From assembly GCF_022899355.1 (NCBI RefSeq), contig NZ_JALJCK010000002.1, positions 248,001-312,000 of the forward strand: DNA of 64,000 nt, read 5' to 3'. Made by a program: the position numbers and the translations under genes. Numbering within the stretch: position 1 is the stretch's first letter; every line of letters starts with the position of its first letter. Below are positions 7,966-16,227 of this stretch, one piece after another. The notes beneath the pieces were generated by a model, which was not told the origin of the DNA, did no database searches, and worked only from the letters and a program-made list of their open reading frames with translations. This stretch comes from Shinella yambaruensis. Lineage in GTDB: Bacteria > Pseudomonadota > Alphaproteobacteria > Rhizobiales > Rhizobiaceae.

Positions 7966-9549
7966 TCAGGCGTCGAGCCAGACCCGGCTTGCGACATAGC
8001 CGTTGGAGACGTCGTTGCCGATGTCGTGGACATAGCCCTTCACCTGCTTGGAGCAGGCATTGAGGTAGTCGTTGAAGACCGGCAGGATCAGGCCGCCCTC
8101 GTCGCGCACGATGAGCGCCATGGTCTTGTAGAGCGCGCGGCGCTTGGTTTCGTCGAGCTCGGCCCTTGCCTGGAGAACCAGCTTGTCGAAATCCGGCCGC
8201 TTGAAGCGCGTGTCGTTCCATTCGGCGTTGGAGACATAGGAGGTGGAATAGCGCGAATCCTGCGTCGGGCGCCCGCCCCAGTAGGATGCGGAGAAGGGCT
8301 GGACGTTCCAGACGTTCGTCCAGTAGCCGTCATCCGGCTCGCGCTTGACGTCGATGGCGATGCCCGCCTTCTTGGCGCTCTCCTGGAAGAGCACGGCGGC
8401 ATCGACCGCGCCGGGGAAGGCGGCTTCGGCAGTGCGCAGGAGAACCGGGCCGGAATGGCCGGATTTCTTGTAGTGGAAGGCGGCCTTGTCCGGGTCGAAG
8501 GCGCGCTGCTCGATACCGTCCGGGGCGAGGGCATAGGCCATGTTGACAGGATAGTCGTTGCCGAGGGTGCCGTAGCCGCTGAGCACCCGGTCGAGGATCT
8601 CCTGGCGGTCGATGGCGTATTTGAGCGCGAGGCGCAGATCGTTGTTGTCGAACGGTGCCGTGTCGCAATGCATCAGGAAGCTGTAGAAGCCCTTGCCGCC
8701 GGTCTGGAGGATCTCGACGATCGGCGCGCGCTTCAGGAGTTCGACGGTCTTGGGCTCCACCGCGCTGATGAAGTGGACCTGGCCGGAGGACAGCGCCGCG
8801 ATGCGCGCGGTGGTGTCGTTCATGACGATGATCTCGACGCTATCGACGAAGCCGCGGTCGGAGCGCCAGTCGTTCGCGTTCTTCTCGAAGGTCGTGCGCA
8901 CGCCCGCCTCGAAGGAGACCAGCTTGTAGGGGCCGGTGCCGACCGCCGCATCGGGGTTTTCCACGCCGCCGCCCGGCTGGATGATCAGGTGGTAGTCCGA
9001 GAGGATCAGCGGCAGGTCCGCGTTCCCTTCGGCGAGCGTGATCACCAGGTCGCCGGCCTTGTCCTCGAAGGACCTGATCGAGCCGAGAAGCCCGAGCGCG
9101 CCCGACTTGGAGCCGGCATCGGAGTGCCGCTTCAGCGTGGCGAGCACGTCGGCGATGGTCATCGGGCTGCCGTCGTGGAACGTGACGCCCTTGCGGATCT
9201 TGAAGGTCCAGGTCGCGGCATCGGCGGAGGCTTCCCAGGATTCGGCAAGGGCCGGGACGGCGACGCCGGTATCGGGATGGGATTCGACCAGCGTATCTCC
9301 CCAGCAGCGGCCCGTCACGAAGGCAACGCCGGCGCTGTAGCCTGCCGGATCAAGCGTATCCGTCGCAGCGCCGCCCTTCAGGCCGAGCTTCAGGTGCCCG
9401 CCGCGCTTCGGTTCCTGCGCGAGCGCGCGCCCCGGCGCAAAGCCTGTCGCCGTTGCGGCGAGCACGCCGAGGGCGGCTGCGCCGCCGAGGAACTCGCGGC
9501 GTTTGAGGCCGCCGGTGGAATTTACATCAGGCTTCCAGATGCGCGTCAT
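7966..9549 (-). CDS. Tat-exported peptide-type ABC transporter substrate-binding protein (SBP family 5)
   Basis: A 527-residue DppA/OppA-class binding protein. The start at 9549 has GGGGAA before the ATG and gives a twin-arginine-type leader (LKRREFLGGAAALGVLAATATGFAPGRALAQ). Family motifs: GGHLKLGL, DTLDPAGY, VPALAESWEASADAATWTFKIRKGVTFHDGSP, GTGPYKLVSFEAG and DNNDLRLALKYAIDRQEIL. It would bind a peptide, opine, amide or similar ligand in the periplasm. No permease or ATPase gene is adjacent, so it must share a transporter encoded elsewhere. The hydrolase gene follows after 90 bp containing a hairpin, and an XRE regulator is divergent. Confidence 0.9.
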   Translation of the reverse strand: MTRIWKPDVNSTGGLKRREFLGGAAALGVLAATATGFAPGRALAQEPKRGGHLKLGLKGGAATDTLDPAGYSAGVAFVTGRCWGDTLVESHPDTGVAVPALAESWEASADAATWTFKIRKGVTFHDGSPMTIADVLATLKRHSDAGSKSGALGLLGSIRSFEDKAGDLVITLAEGNADLPLILSDYHLIIQPGGGVENPDAAVGTGPYKLVSFEAGVRTTFEKNANDWRSDRGFVDSVEIIVMNDTTARIAALSSGQVHFISAVEPKTVELLKRAPIVEILQTGGKGFYSFLMHCDTAPFDNNDLRLALKYAIDRQEILDRVLSGYGTLGNDYPVNMAYALAPDGIEQRAFDPDKAAFHYKKSGHSGPVLLRTAEAAFPGAVDAAVLFQESAKKAGIAIDVKREPDDGYWTNVWNVQPFSASYWGGRPTQDSRYSTSYVSNAEWNDTRFKRPDFDKLVLQARAELDETKRRALYKTMALIVRDEGGLILPVFNDYLNACSKQVKGYVHDIGNDVSNGYVASRVWLDA

Positions 9550-9642
9550 GTCGTCGGTTCCCCATTTGTGCGGGCTCCGGACATCCACCGGAGCTTTCGA
9601 GGAAATCGTAGCGAACATGGGGGCGGGAGAGAATTTCACGAC

Positions 9643-9670
9643 TTGACGCGTTTTTACGCTGCTTTACGCT
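9643..9670 (+). promoter_or_regulatory. Promoter with three 10-bp-phased repeats upstream of the XRE gene
   Basis: TTGACGCG (9643), TTTACGCT (9653) and TTTACGCT (9663) recur at exactly 10-bp steps, one helical turn, in the gap between divergent genes. The first repeat contains a TTGACG -35-like hexamer and the last a TACGCT -10-like hexamer, 16 bases apart. The repeats therefore coincide with the probable promoter of the XRE gene (start 9691). This suggests the XRE protein binds one face of the DNA and represses itself. Inference from pattern and position. Confidence 0.55.
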
Positions 9671-9690
9671 CTTGTTCCCTGGAGTGAACC

Positions 9691-10485
9691 ATGCAGCCGA
9701 CGTCTTTCCCGATCAATCTCCGGCATGCCTGCAGCACCCGCAGGTCGGTGTCGGAAATCTGCCGCCAGCTCGGCGTCAACCGCCAGCAATTCAACCGCTA
9801 TGTGAACGGCGAGGCGATCCCCTCGCCGCACAATCTGGCGCGGATCGCGGCCTTCTTCGGCGTCAGGCCGGCCGACTTCTCGCTCGACCCGGCCCTGTTC
9901 GAGCTGCGCCTCGTGAGCGCGGCCGGCGGGGCCTTCGGCACGGACGTGCTGCATACCTGCTTTCCCGGCAACCTGCCGTCGCTTCGCCGGCATCTCGGCT
10001 ATTACCAGACCTACCACGTCTCGCTCTCGTGGCCGGGCATGATCGTCTGCTCCTGTGCCCGGCTGGACGAGCACGAAGGTGCGGTGCGCGTGAAATCCAT
10101 CGAACGCATCCAGGACCGGCCGCATGAAATCCGCCAGTTCTCGAAATATCTCGGCCTCGCCTCGTTTCTCCGCAACCGCATCTTCGTCGTCGAGCGGAGC
10201 ACCGGGCCTGAACCGATGATCGCGCAGACGATCCTGACGCCCTTCGAAACGCACCAGCGCATCTATCTGAGGGGCATGACGATGGGTGTTTCCTGGCGGA
10301 AGCAGAACCTTCCCTATGCCTCGCGCGTCATCTGGCGCCATCTCGGCACGGATACCGACCGGCGCCAGCTGCTGTCCCGCTGCGGCGTGTTGCCGCCAGG
10401 CTCGCGGCAGCTTCCCCCGACGGTGCGCGAATTCCTCGACGCGAGCGAAAATCCCGCCATTTCCATCCCGTTCAGCGAGGTCTGA
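9691..10485 (+). CDS. XRE-type helix-turn-helix transcriptional regulator
   Basis: A 264-residue protein with an N-terminal Cro/C1-type HTH (VSEICRQLGVNRQQFNRYVNGEAIPSPHNLARIAAFFGV, about residues 20-58). About 200 residues of unrecognised sequence follow and may form a ligand-binding domain. The ATG at 9691 follows GGAGTGAACC, a good ribosome site. It is divergent from the peptide-type binding protein and hydrolase, which it probably regulates. Its own promoter region carries three helically phased repeats. Because the C-terminal part matches no domain I can name, the effector is unknown. Confidence 0.8.
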   Translation: MQPTSFPINLRHACSTRRSVSEICRQLGVNRQQFNRYVNGEAIPSPHNLARIAAFFGVRPADFSLDPALFELRLVSAAGGAFGTDVLHTCFPGNLPSLRRHLGYYQTYHVSLSWPGMIVCSCARLDEHEGAVRVKSIERIQDRPHEIRQFSKYLGLASFLRNRIFVVERSTGPEPMIAQTILTPFETHQRIYLRGMTMGVSWRKQNLPYASRVIWRHLGTDTDRRQLLSRCGVLPPGSRQLPPTVREFLDASENPAISIPFSEV

Positions 10486-10507
10486 GCATCTTGGGATCTG
10501 CGTCCGG

Positions 10508-11461
10508 CTAGACGGCGACCAGGCTTGCATGCCGTTCCGGCAAGGCAACCGCAAATCGCTCCGGCCCGATCTCCGCGAAAAATTCCCGCGCCACCTCGAT
10601 GAAACGCCGCAGGAAGGCCGGTTTTGCGCTTCCATACCGGTCGGCGATCATCAGGCGGGGTGTCGGCAGGATTTCGAGCAGGGGGCGGCGCACCAGACGA
10701 TCGCTGTCCGGGCTTCCAAGCCCGATGGGGCGCATGTTGAGGATCGACATGCCGAAGCCGCAAGCCACTGCGGCGCGAACGGTATCGTAGCCCCGCGTCC
10801 GGAACGAGATTTTCGGTCGCTGGCCCGCGAGATCGAAAAGCGTGACCAGGTAGCCCGAGGTCTGCGGCAGGTCGAGCAGCACCAGCGGCCGCGTCACCAG
10901 TTCCGCGAGGCTGAGGCATTGCTTTTGCGCAAGCGGATCGTTCGCATGAAGCAGCGCATGTGCCGGCACATGGGCGAGGGTCACGGCGTCCGAGGGAAGG
11001 CCCGGGCCGATGTCATAGGCCACGATCGCATCGACCATGTTCGATTCCAGCCATGTCAGCAGTTGCGGTTGCTCGCCCTCGAAGAGCTGGATCTCGGTGC
11101 CGCTCGCTGCAACGAACCGGTGCAGGAGCTCCGGCATGAACAGGGCGCCGAACGGCTCGAAGCAGCCGATCTTCAGGACCGGGGGCATGCCGGCGGTGAA
11201 CTTGTCCATCGTGCGCTCGAACTCGGCCTCCGCCGCGAGCAGGCGGCGGGCCGACGCGACGAACCGCTCGCCTGCCGGCGTAAGCGTGACGCCCTTGGAC
11301 GGCCGGCGCTCGAAGAGCCTGGAACGCATTTCGCCTTCCGCCTGGCCCATCGCGGCCAGAATGGAGGATTGCGCGATGCGGCAGGTGCCCGCCGCAGCCG
11401 ATATCGATCCCGTCTCTGCGACGAGCACGAGGTAACGAAGCTGGCGAAGGGTCAGATTCAT
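10508..11461 (-). CDS. LysR-family regulator of the amide operon
   Basis: A 317-residue LysR protein: N-terminal HTH (MNLTLRQLRYLVLVAETGSISAAAGTCRIAQSSILAAMGQ) and wing RLFERRPSKGVTLTPAG. The co-inducer domain starts about residue 92 (LKIGCFEPFGALFMPELLHRF). The usual first-helix residues are somewhat atypical (AQSSILAAM). The ATG at 11461 has GGAATAGATGA in front. It is divergent from the amidase and Liv-type operon at 11563, with a 101-bp AT-rich gap between them, the standard layout for a LysR activator and its target. The effector is probably an amide or its carboxylate product. Confidence 0.9.
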   Translation of the reverse strand: MNLTLRQLRYLVLVAETGSISAAAGTCRIAQSSILAAMGQAEGEMRSRLFERRPSKGVTLTPAGERFVASARRLLAAEAEFERTMDKFTAGMPPVLKIGCFEPFGALFMPELLHRFVAASGTEIQLFEGEQPQLLTWLESNMVDAIVAYDIGPGLPSDAVTLAHVPAHALLHANDPLAQKQCLSLAELVTRPLVLLDLPQTSGYLVTLFDLAGQRPKISFRTRGYDTVRAAVACGFGMSILNMRPIGLGSPDSDRLVRRPLLEILPTPRLMIADRYGSAKPAFLRRFIEVAREFFAEIGPERFAVALPERHASLVAV

Positions 11462-11482
11462 TCATCTATTCCATGTAACAAG

Positions 11483-11530
11483 CAGCATCATATTTTGCAT
11501 TTTATATAATTCAACGTTTGCGCGATGCTG
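11483..11530 (+). promoter_or_regulatory. LysR-dependent promoter region of the amide operon
   Basis: A consensus -10 hexamer TATAAT stands at 11505-11510, inside a TTATATAA palindrome, but there is no good -35 element 16-18 bases upstream. That combination is typical of an activator-dependent promoter. A 7-bp inverted repeat, CAGCATC (11483-11489) and GATGCTG (11524-11530), brackets it. Predicted transcription start is near 11517, about 45 bases before the GTG start of the amidase. Inferred from sequence only. Confidence 0.5.
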
Positions 11531-11562
11531 TCTTCACTGGTTTTCAGCAGTGGGAAGACGCC

Positions 11563-12972
11563 GTGAACGACAGCCGCCAGTCCATCTCGCCAATCTCCGA
11601 TGCGCCGGACCTGTGCCGCATGGATGTCGCGGCCCTCACCGCGGCCTTCCGGTCCGGCGCGCTTTCTCCGGTGGAGGCCGTCCAGGCGGCACTTGATCGC
11701 GCCGAGGCCGTCCAGCCGCGTTTCAACGCCTTTACCTTCATCGATCACGCCGGCGCGCTGGAAGCGGCGCGCGCCGCCGAGGCGCGCTGGCGGGCGGGCT
11801 CGGCGCTCTCGGCGATCGACGGCGTGCCCGCGACCCTCAAGGACATCGTGCATGTCGAGGGCTGGACCGTGCGCTACGGAAGCCGGGTCACCGATGCCGC
11901 GCCGATGAAGCAGGACGCGCCCGCCGTCGCGGGCCTTCGCGCTGCCGGCGCGGTCTTCATCGGCCAGACCACGACGCCGGAGTTCGGCTGGAAGGCGGTG
12001 ACGGACAGCCCCGCCTTCGGCATCACCCGCAATCCATGGAACCCGGACTGCACGCCCGGCGGCTCCTCGGGCGGGGCGGCGGTCGCCTCGGCCACCGGCG
12101 CGGGCGTTCTTCATCTCGGCACCGATGGCGGCGGATCGATCCGGATCCCTGCCGCCTTCACCGGGACCTTCGGCCTGAAGCCGACCTTCGGCCGTGTTCC
12201 GGCCGATCCGCCGAGCGTCTTCGGCACGGTTGCCCATATCGGCCCGATGACCCGCAGCCCGGCCGATGCACGGGCGATGCTCGCCGCGATGGGCGGACGG
12301 AGCCTTCGGGACTGGAGCCAGCCATGGGGGGCGGTGCCGGCGCTCGATGCGCAGCCCTTCGGCTGGAAGGGGCGCAAGGTCGGTCTCTGGATGTCGCCGC
12401 CGACGGGTTCGCTCGACCCGGCGATCGAGCGCGCGGTGTTGGATGCGGCCCGGCGGACCGAGGCGGCGGGCGCGCGCGTTGAAGCGATCCAGCTGCCCGG
12501 CGAACGCCTGCACGACCTGTTCTGCGCCCACTGGATGACCGGAGCCGCAAGCCGCCTTTCGTCCGTACCCTCGTCGGCACGCGAAGCGATGGATCCCGGC
12601 TTCATCGAGGCGGCCGGGGAGGGGAGCCGCTTCAGCCTGATGGACTATATCTCGGCGCAACAGGCCCGTGCCCGCTTCGGCGCCGCAATGGACCAGTTGC
12701 TTGCGGACTATGATCTCCTTCTTTCTCCCGCCACCGCCTGCCTGCCGTTTGCGGCCGGACGGGAGGTGCCAGAGGACTCCAGCCTGTCGCGCTGGACCGA
12801 ATGGGCCGGGTTCAGCTATCCGATCAACCTGTCACAGCAGCCGGCCTGCACCCTGTTCTGCGGCCTGGCCGACGGCTTGCCGGTCGGCTTGCAGATCGTC
12901 GGCCCGCGTGGGGAAGACGGCTTCGTGCTTGATGCCGCCGAGGCGGTCGACCGCTTGCTGGGAGCACCGTGA
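11563..12972 (+). CDS. Amidase-signature amidase (first gene of the amide operon)
   Basis: A 469-residue amidase that hydrolyses an amide to acid and ammonia through the Ser-cisSer-Lys triad. Visible residues: Lys in ATLKDIVHVEG (K93), the GGSSGG loop (S168/S169) and nucleophile Ser in TDGGGSIRIPAA (S192). The GTG at 11563 is preferred over an upstream in-frame TTG at 11518 because GGGAAG lies 7 bases before it. It is cytoplasmic, without signal. Its stop overlaps the next start (TGATG). Being transcribed with an amide-type importer and a second, different amidase, it probably attacks the imported compound. The exact amide is unknown. Confidence 0.92.
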   Translation: MNDSRQSISPISDAPDLCRMDVAALTAAFRSGALSPVEAVQAALDRAEAVQPRFNAFTFIDHAGALEAARAAEARWRAGSALSAIDGVPATLKDIVHVEGWTVRYGSRVTDAAPMKQDAPAVAGLRAAGAVFIGQTTTPEFGWKAVTDSPAFGITRNPWNPDCTPGGSSGGAAVASATGAGVLHLGTDGGGSIRIPAAFTGTFGLKPTFGRVPADPPSVFGTVAHIGPMTRSPADARAMLAAMGGRSLRDWSQPWGAVPALDAQPFGWKGRKVGLWMSPPTGSLDPAIERAVLDAARRTEAAGARVEAIQLPGERLHDLFCAHWMTGAASRLSSVPSSAREAMDPGFIEAAGEGSRFSLMDYISAQQARARFGAAMDQLLADYDLLLSPATACLPFAAGREVPEDSSLSRWTEWAGFSYPINLSQQPACTLFCGLADGLPVGLQIVGPRGEDGFVLDAAEAVDRLLGAP

Positions 12973-13820
12973 TGCCGGATATCGTCTCCCTTTCCCTTAA
13001 CGCGCTGACGCTGATGAGCATTCTCATGCTCGTCGCGCTCGGTCTTGCGATCATCTACGGATTGATGGGCATCATCAATCTCAGCCATGGCGAGTTCGTG
13101 ACCATCGGCGCCTATACGCTGTTCACGGTACAGGCGGCCGGCGGCTCGTTCTGGCTGGCGCTCGTGGTGGCGCCGGTCGTCGGCTATCTCCTGGGCACGG
13201 TGCTTGAAATCACGGTGATCCGGCGCCTCTACGACAGGCCCATCTCCACCATCCTCGCCACCTGGGGGCTGAGCCTCATCCTGCAGCAAGCGATCATCCT
13301 GGCCTATGGCGCCGCGCCGCGGCCGGTGACGGCGCCGTTCGAGGCGTCTGTCCAGGTGCTCGGCATCACATATCCGGCCTACCGGCTCTTCCTGATCGTC
13401 TTTGCCTTCGCCGTGATGGCCGGCTGCGTGCTGGTCTTCCGCAAGACGCCGTTCGGGCTCGATGTCAGGGCGGTGATCCAGAATGCGGGCATGGCGCGGG
13501 CGCTCGGCGTGAATGCCGAAAGGGTCTATCGCCGGGCGTTCGCCAGCGGCGCGGCGCTCGCCGCCCTCGCCGGCGTCCTCATCGCGCCGCTCGTCGCCGT
13601 GACGGCGCTGATGGGCGTCAACTATCTGGCGCGCTCCTTCTTCGTCGTCCTCGTCGGCGGCGCGGGTTCCATCCCCGGTGTCGTCGCCGGCTCGGCCTTC
13701 GTGGGCGGGTTGGAATCGTTGCTCTCCACCACCGTGCCGATCACCGTGGCGCAGGCCAGCGTGCTGATCCTCGCGGTCGTCATCGTGCGGTTCCGTCCGC
13801 AGGGGCTGGTGCCGGCATGA
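12972..13820 (+). CDS. Branched-chain/amide-type ABC permease (LivH/UrtB-like)
   Basis: A 282-residue inner-membrane permease with about eight hydrophobic segments. It has the LivH hallmarks GLAIIYGLMGIINLSHGEFVTIGAY near the N-terminus, DVRAVIQNAGMARALGVN (the ATPase-contact loop) and FVVLVGGAGSIPGVVAGS. The ATG at 12972 shares one base with the amidase stop, which implies coupled translation; an in-frame GTG three bases upstream is an alternative. It pairs with the next gene to form the membrane channel of the importer. Confidence 0.92.
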   Translation: MPDIVSLSLNALTLMSILMLVALGLAIIYGLMGIINLSHGEFVTIGAYTLFTVQAAGGSFWLALVVAPVVGYLLGTVLEITVIRRLYDRPISTILATWGLSLILQQAIILAYGAAPRPVTAPFEASVQVLGITYPAYRLFLIVFAFAVMAGCVLVFRKTPFGLDVRAVIQNAGMARALGVNAERVYRRAFASGAALAALAGVLIAPLVAVTALMGVNYLARSFFVVLVGGAGSIPGVVAGSAFVGGLESLLSTTVPITVAQASVLILAVVIVRFRPQGLVPA

Positions 13821-14797
13821 CGCAACGGGAGAAGACCTGGCTTTTCATCACCCTCGCCATCCTGGCGGCGCTCGCCCTCTATCCGGCCTTCGGCTCCTAT
13901 TCCGGCGTCTCCGGCCTTCGCGACATCCTGCTTTTCGCGCTCTTCGCCGTCTCGCTCGATCTCTTCTGGGGACGCACCGGCATCCTCTCCTTCGGCCACG
14001 CCACCTTCTTCGGTGCCGGTGCCTACGGCATGGCGGTGATGACGATCCACCTGGCGCCGGGCGCCGCCTGGAGCAGCCTCGCGGGGCTTGCCTTCGGTGT
14101 CGGCCTTGCCGGCGTGATCGCCCTTGCGGTCGGCTACTTCGTGATCTTCGGCGGCGTGCGCGGGGCCTATTTCACCATCGTCACCCTGGCCTTGACCCTG
14201 ATCGCGCAGCAGATCGCCATCGGCTGGTCCTCCGTCACCGGCGGGGATGCGGGCCTGATCGGCGTTCCGCCGCTCACGCTCGGCCTCTCGATCACCGGCA
14301 AGGTCTTCTATTATCTTGTGGTCGCCGTGCTGTTCGGCATCGTGCTCGCGCTCTGGGCGGGCCTGCGCGGCCAGCGTGGCCTCGTCCTTCGGGCAATCGA
14401 GGACGACGAGCGCAAGGCCCAGACGCTCGGCTACAACACGCCGCTTCACCTGCTCGCCGTCTTCGTGCTTTCGGGCCTGATCGCCGGGCTTGCCGGCGCG
14501 CTCTATGTGACCGGAACGGGTTTCGTCGCGCCGGACATGATCGCGCTCCTGCTCTCCACCGAGGTCATCATGTGGGTCGCGGTCGGCGGGCGCGGCTCGC
14601 TCATCGGCGCGGTCGCGGGCACGATGATCGTCTGGCGGCTGCAGCAGGAGGTTTCCACGCTCAGCGCTTCAGCCTGGCCGCTGTTCATCGGCGCTTTCTT
14701 CCTCGCCATGGTGTTCTTCTTCCCTGACGGCCTGCCGGCCGCCGCGCAGAAGCTCTGGACGCGCTGGAAGGGCGTGAAGGAAGGGGGCGCGGCATGA
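13817..14797 (+). CDS. Branched-chain/amide-type ABC permease (LivM/UrtC-like)
   Basis: A 326-residue second permease subunit with about ten hydrophobic segments. Marks of the family: LFALFAVSLDLFWGRTGILSFGHATFFGAGAY, AYFTIVTLALTLIAQQI and the coupling loop GLVLRAIEDDERKAQTLGYNT. The ATG overlaps the previous stop by 4 bases and its stop overlaps the following ATPase start. Normal length for LivM without the N-terminal extension found in some enteric forms. Confidence 0.92.
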   Translation: MTQREKTWLFITLAILAALALYPAFGSYSGVSGLRDILLFALFAVSLDLFWGRTGILSFGHATFFGAGAYGMAVMTIHLAPGAAWSSLAGLAFGVGLAGVIALAVGYFVIFGGVRGAYFTIVTLALTLIAQQIAIGWSSVTGGDAGLIGVPPLTLGLSITGKVFYYLVVAVLFGIVLALWAGLRGQRGLVLRAIEDDERKAQTLGYNTPLHLLAVFVLSGLIAGLAGALYVTGTGFVAPDMIALLLSTEVIMWVAVGGRGSLIGAVAGTMIVWRLQQEVSTLSASAWPLFIGAFFLAMVFFFPDGLPAAAQKLWTRWKGVKEGGAA

Positions 14798-15480
14798 CGG
14801 GCGGCGAACTGCGCACGGAAGGCCTCGGCCGTCGTTTCGGCGGATTGGTTGCCGTCGAGGATGTCAGCGTGACCTTTGCGGCGGGGGAGGTCTCCTGCGT
14901 GATCGGGCCGAACGGCGCCGGCAAATCGACGCTTCTCAACATGATCTGCGGCGCCATAGCGCCGAGCGCCGGCCGGATCCTGTTCGACGGCAAGCCTGTC
15001 GAAGGCCTCTCGCGCCACGCGATCGCCCGTGCCGGCATCGCCCGCAAGTTCCAGGTCCCCTCCGTCTTCGGTTCGCTGACGGTTGCGGAAAACCTGGCGG
15101 TGGCGGGCGGTGGCGATGCGGAGGCGGTGATGGCGCGCACCGGGCTTGCGGCCGAGCGCGATACCCGCGCCGACGTGCTCGCCCACGGCAAGAAGCAATG
15201 GCTGGAAATCGCCATGGGACTGATCCGCAGGCCACGCCTCCTGCTGCTCGACGAGCCGACGGCCGGCCTCTCGCCGGAGGAGACCCAGGCGGTGGCCGAC
15301 CTCCTCCTGTCGCTGCGCGGCACATGCACGGTGGTGGTGATCGACCACGACATGCATTTCGTGCGGGCGCTGTCGGCCCGCACCGTGGTGATGCACCAGG
15401 GCCGGCTCGTTGCGGAAGGCGATTTTTCGGCCATCGAGCGCGACCCGATGGTGCGCGACATCTATCTGGGGCGGGCGTGA
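14794..15480 (+). CDS. ABC transporter ATPase (LivG/UrtD-like)
   Basis: A 228-residue ATP-binding subunit. Walker A is GPNGAGKST (about residues 36-44), the signature region is degenerate (HGKKQWLEIAMGL instead of LSGGQ, as is common in LivG/UrtD) and Walker B is LLLLDEPTAGLS, followed by the switch His in VVIDHDMHFV. The start overlaps the permease stop by 4 bases. With the next gene it makes the heterodimeric motor of the importer. Confidence 0.92.
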   Translation: MTGGELRTEGLGRRFGGLVAVEDVSVTFAAGEVSCVIGPNGAGKSTLLNMICGAIAPSAGRILFDGKPVEGLSRHAIARAGIARKFQVPSVFGSLTVAENLAVAGGGDAEAVMARTGLAAERDTRADVLAHGKKQWLEIAMGLIRRPRLLLLDEPTAGLSPEETQAVADLLLSLRGTCTVVVIDHDMHFVRALSARTVVMHQGRLVAEGDFSAIERDPMVRDIYLGRA

Positions 15481-16175
15481 TGCTGGACGTGAACGATCTG
15501 CGCGCAGGTTATGGCAGCACCGAGGTCCTGCAAGGCGTCACCCTGTCGGTCCGAAAGGGCGAGGTCGTGTCGATCCTCGGCCGCAACGGCGTCGGAAAGA
15601 CGACGCTGATGAAGGCGCTGATCGGCCTCATCAGGCCCTGGGCCGGGCAAGTCGCGCTGAACGGCAAGGCCGCCGCGGGCCTGCCGCCGGAAAGGATCGC
15701 GCGGGCGGGCCTTGCCTATGTGCCGCAGGGACGGGGCATCTTCCACAAGCTCTCCGTCATCGAGAACCTGACCATGGGCACGCGTGCGCGCCGCGACGGC
15801 AGCGCGACGGTTCCAGCCGAGATCTTCGAAATGTTCCCGATCCTTGCCGAGCGTCGCCACCAGCTGGGCGGAACGCTTTCAGGCGGGCAGCAGCAGCAGC
15901 TGGCGCTTGGCCGGGCGCTCGCCTCGGCGCCGGATTTCCTGCTGCTCGACGAGCCCTCCGAGGGCATCCAGCCGAACATCGTCCAGATGATCGGCGACAT
16001 CCTGCGCAAGCTCGCGGCCGAAAAGGGCCTGGGCGTGCTCCTGGTGGAACAGAATCTCGACCTCGGCCTCTCGGCGGCCGATCGGGTGCTGTTCATGGAG
16101 AAGGGGCGCATCGTTCACGAAAGCACGCCCCGGACGCTCGAGGAGGAGACGCTTCACCGGTACCTGGCCATCTGA
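15480..16175 (+). CDS. ABC transporter ATPase (LivF/UrtE-like)
   Basis: A 231-residue second ATPase. Walker A GRNGVGKTT, Q-loop VPQGRGIFHKLSV, signature LSGGQQQQLALGRAL, Walker B LLLDEPSEGIQPNI, and LVEQNLDLGLSAADR, all as in LivF. The ATG at 15480 overlaps the previous stop (TGATG). An in-frame open stretch runs upstream inside the LivG gene but has no family sequence, so this start is chosen. Confidence 0.92.
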   Translation: MLDVNDLRAGYGSTEVLQGVTLSVRKGEVVSILGRNGVGKTTLMKALIGLIRPWAGQVALNGKAAAGLPPERIARAGLAYVPQGRGIFHKLSVIENLTMGTRARRDGSATVPAEIFEMFPILAERRHQLGGTLSGGQQQQLALGRALASAPDFLLLDEPSEGIQPNIVQMIGDILRKLAAEKGLGVLLVEQNLDLGLSAADRVLFMEKGRIVHESTPRTLEEETLHRYLAI

Positions 16176-16179
16176 ACAC

Positions 16180-16195
16180 GCCCGGATGGCCGGGC
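16180..16195. other. Short hairpin between the ATPase and binding-protein genes
   Basis: GCCCGG, loop ATGG, CCGGGC: a perfect 6-bp stem just after the LivF-like stop and 32 bases before the binding-protein start. It has no T tract. It could protect the 5' end of a separate or processed binding-protein message. Confidence 0.45.
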
Positions 16196-16227
16196 TTGCA
16201 TCAAGGCGAACCAAAAGGGGAACTGAA

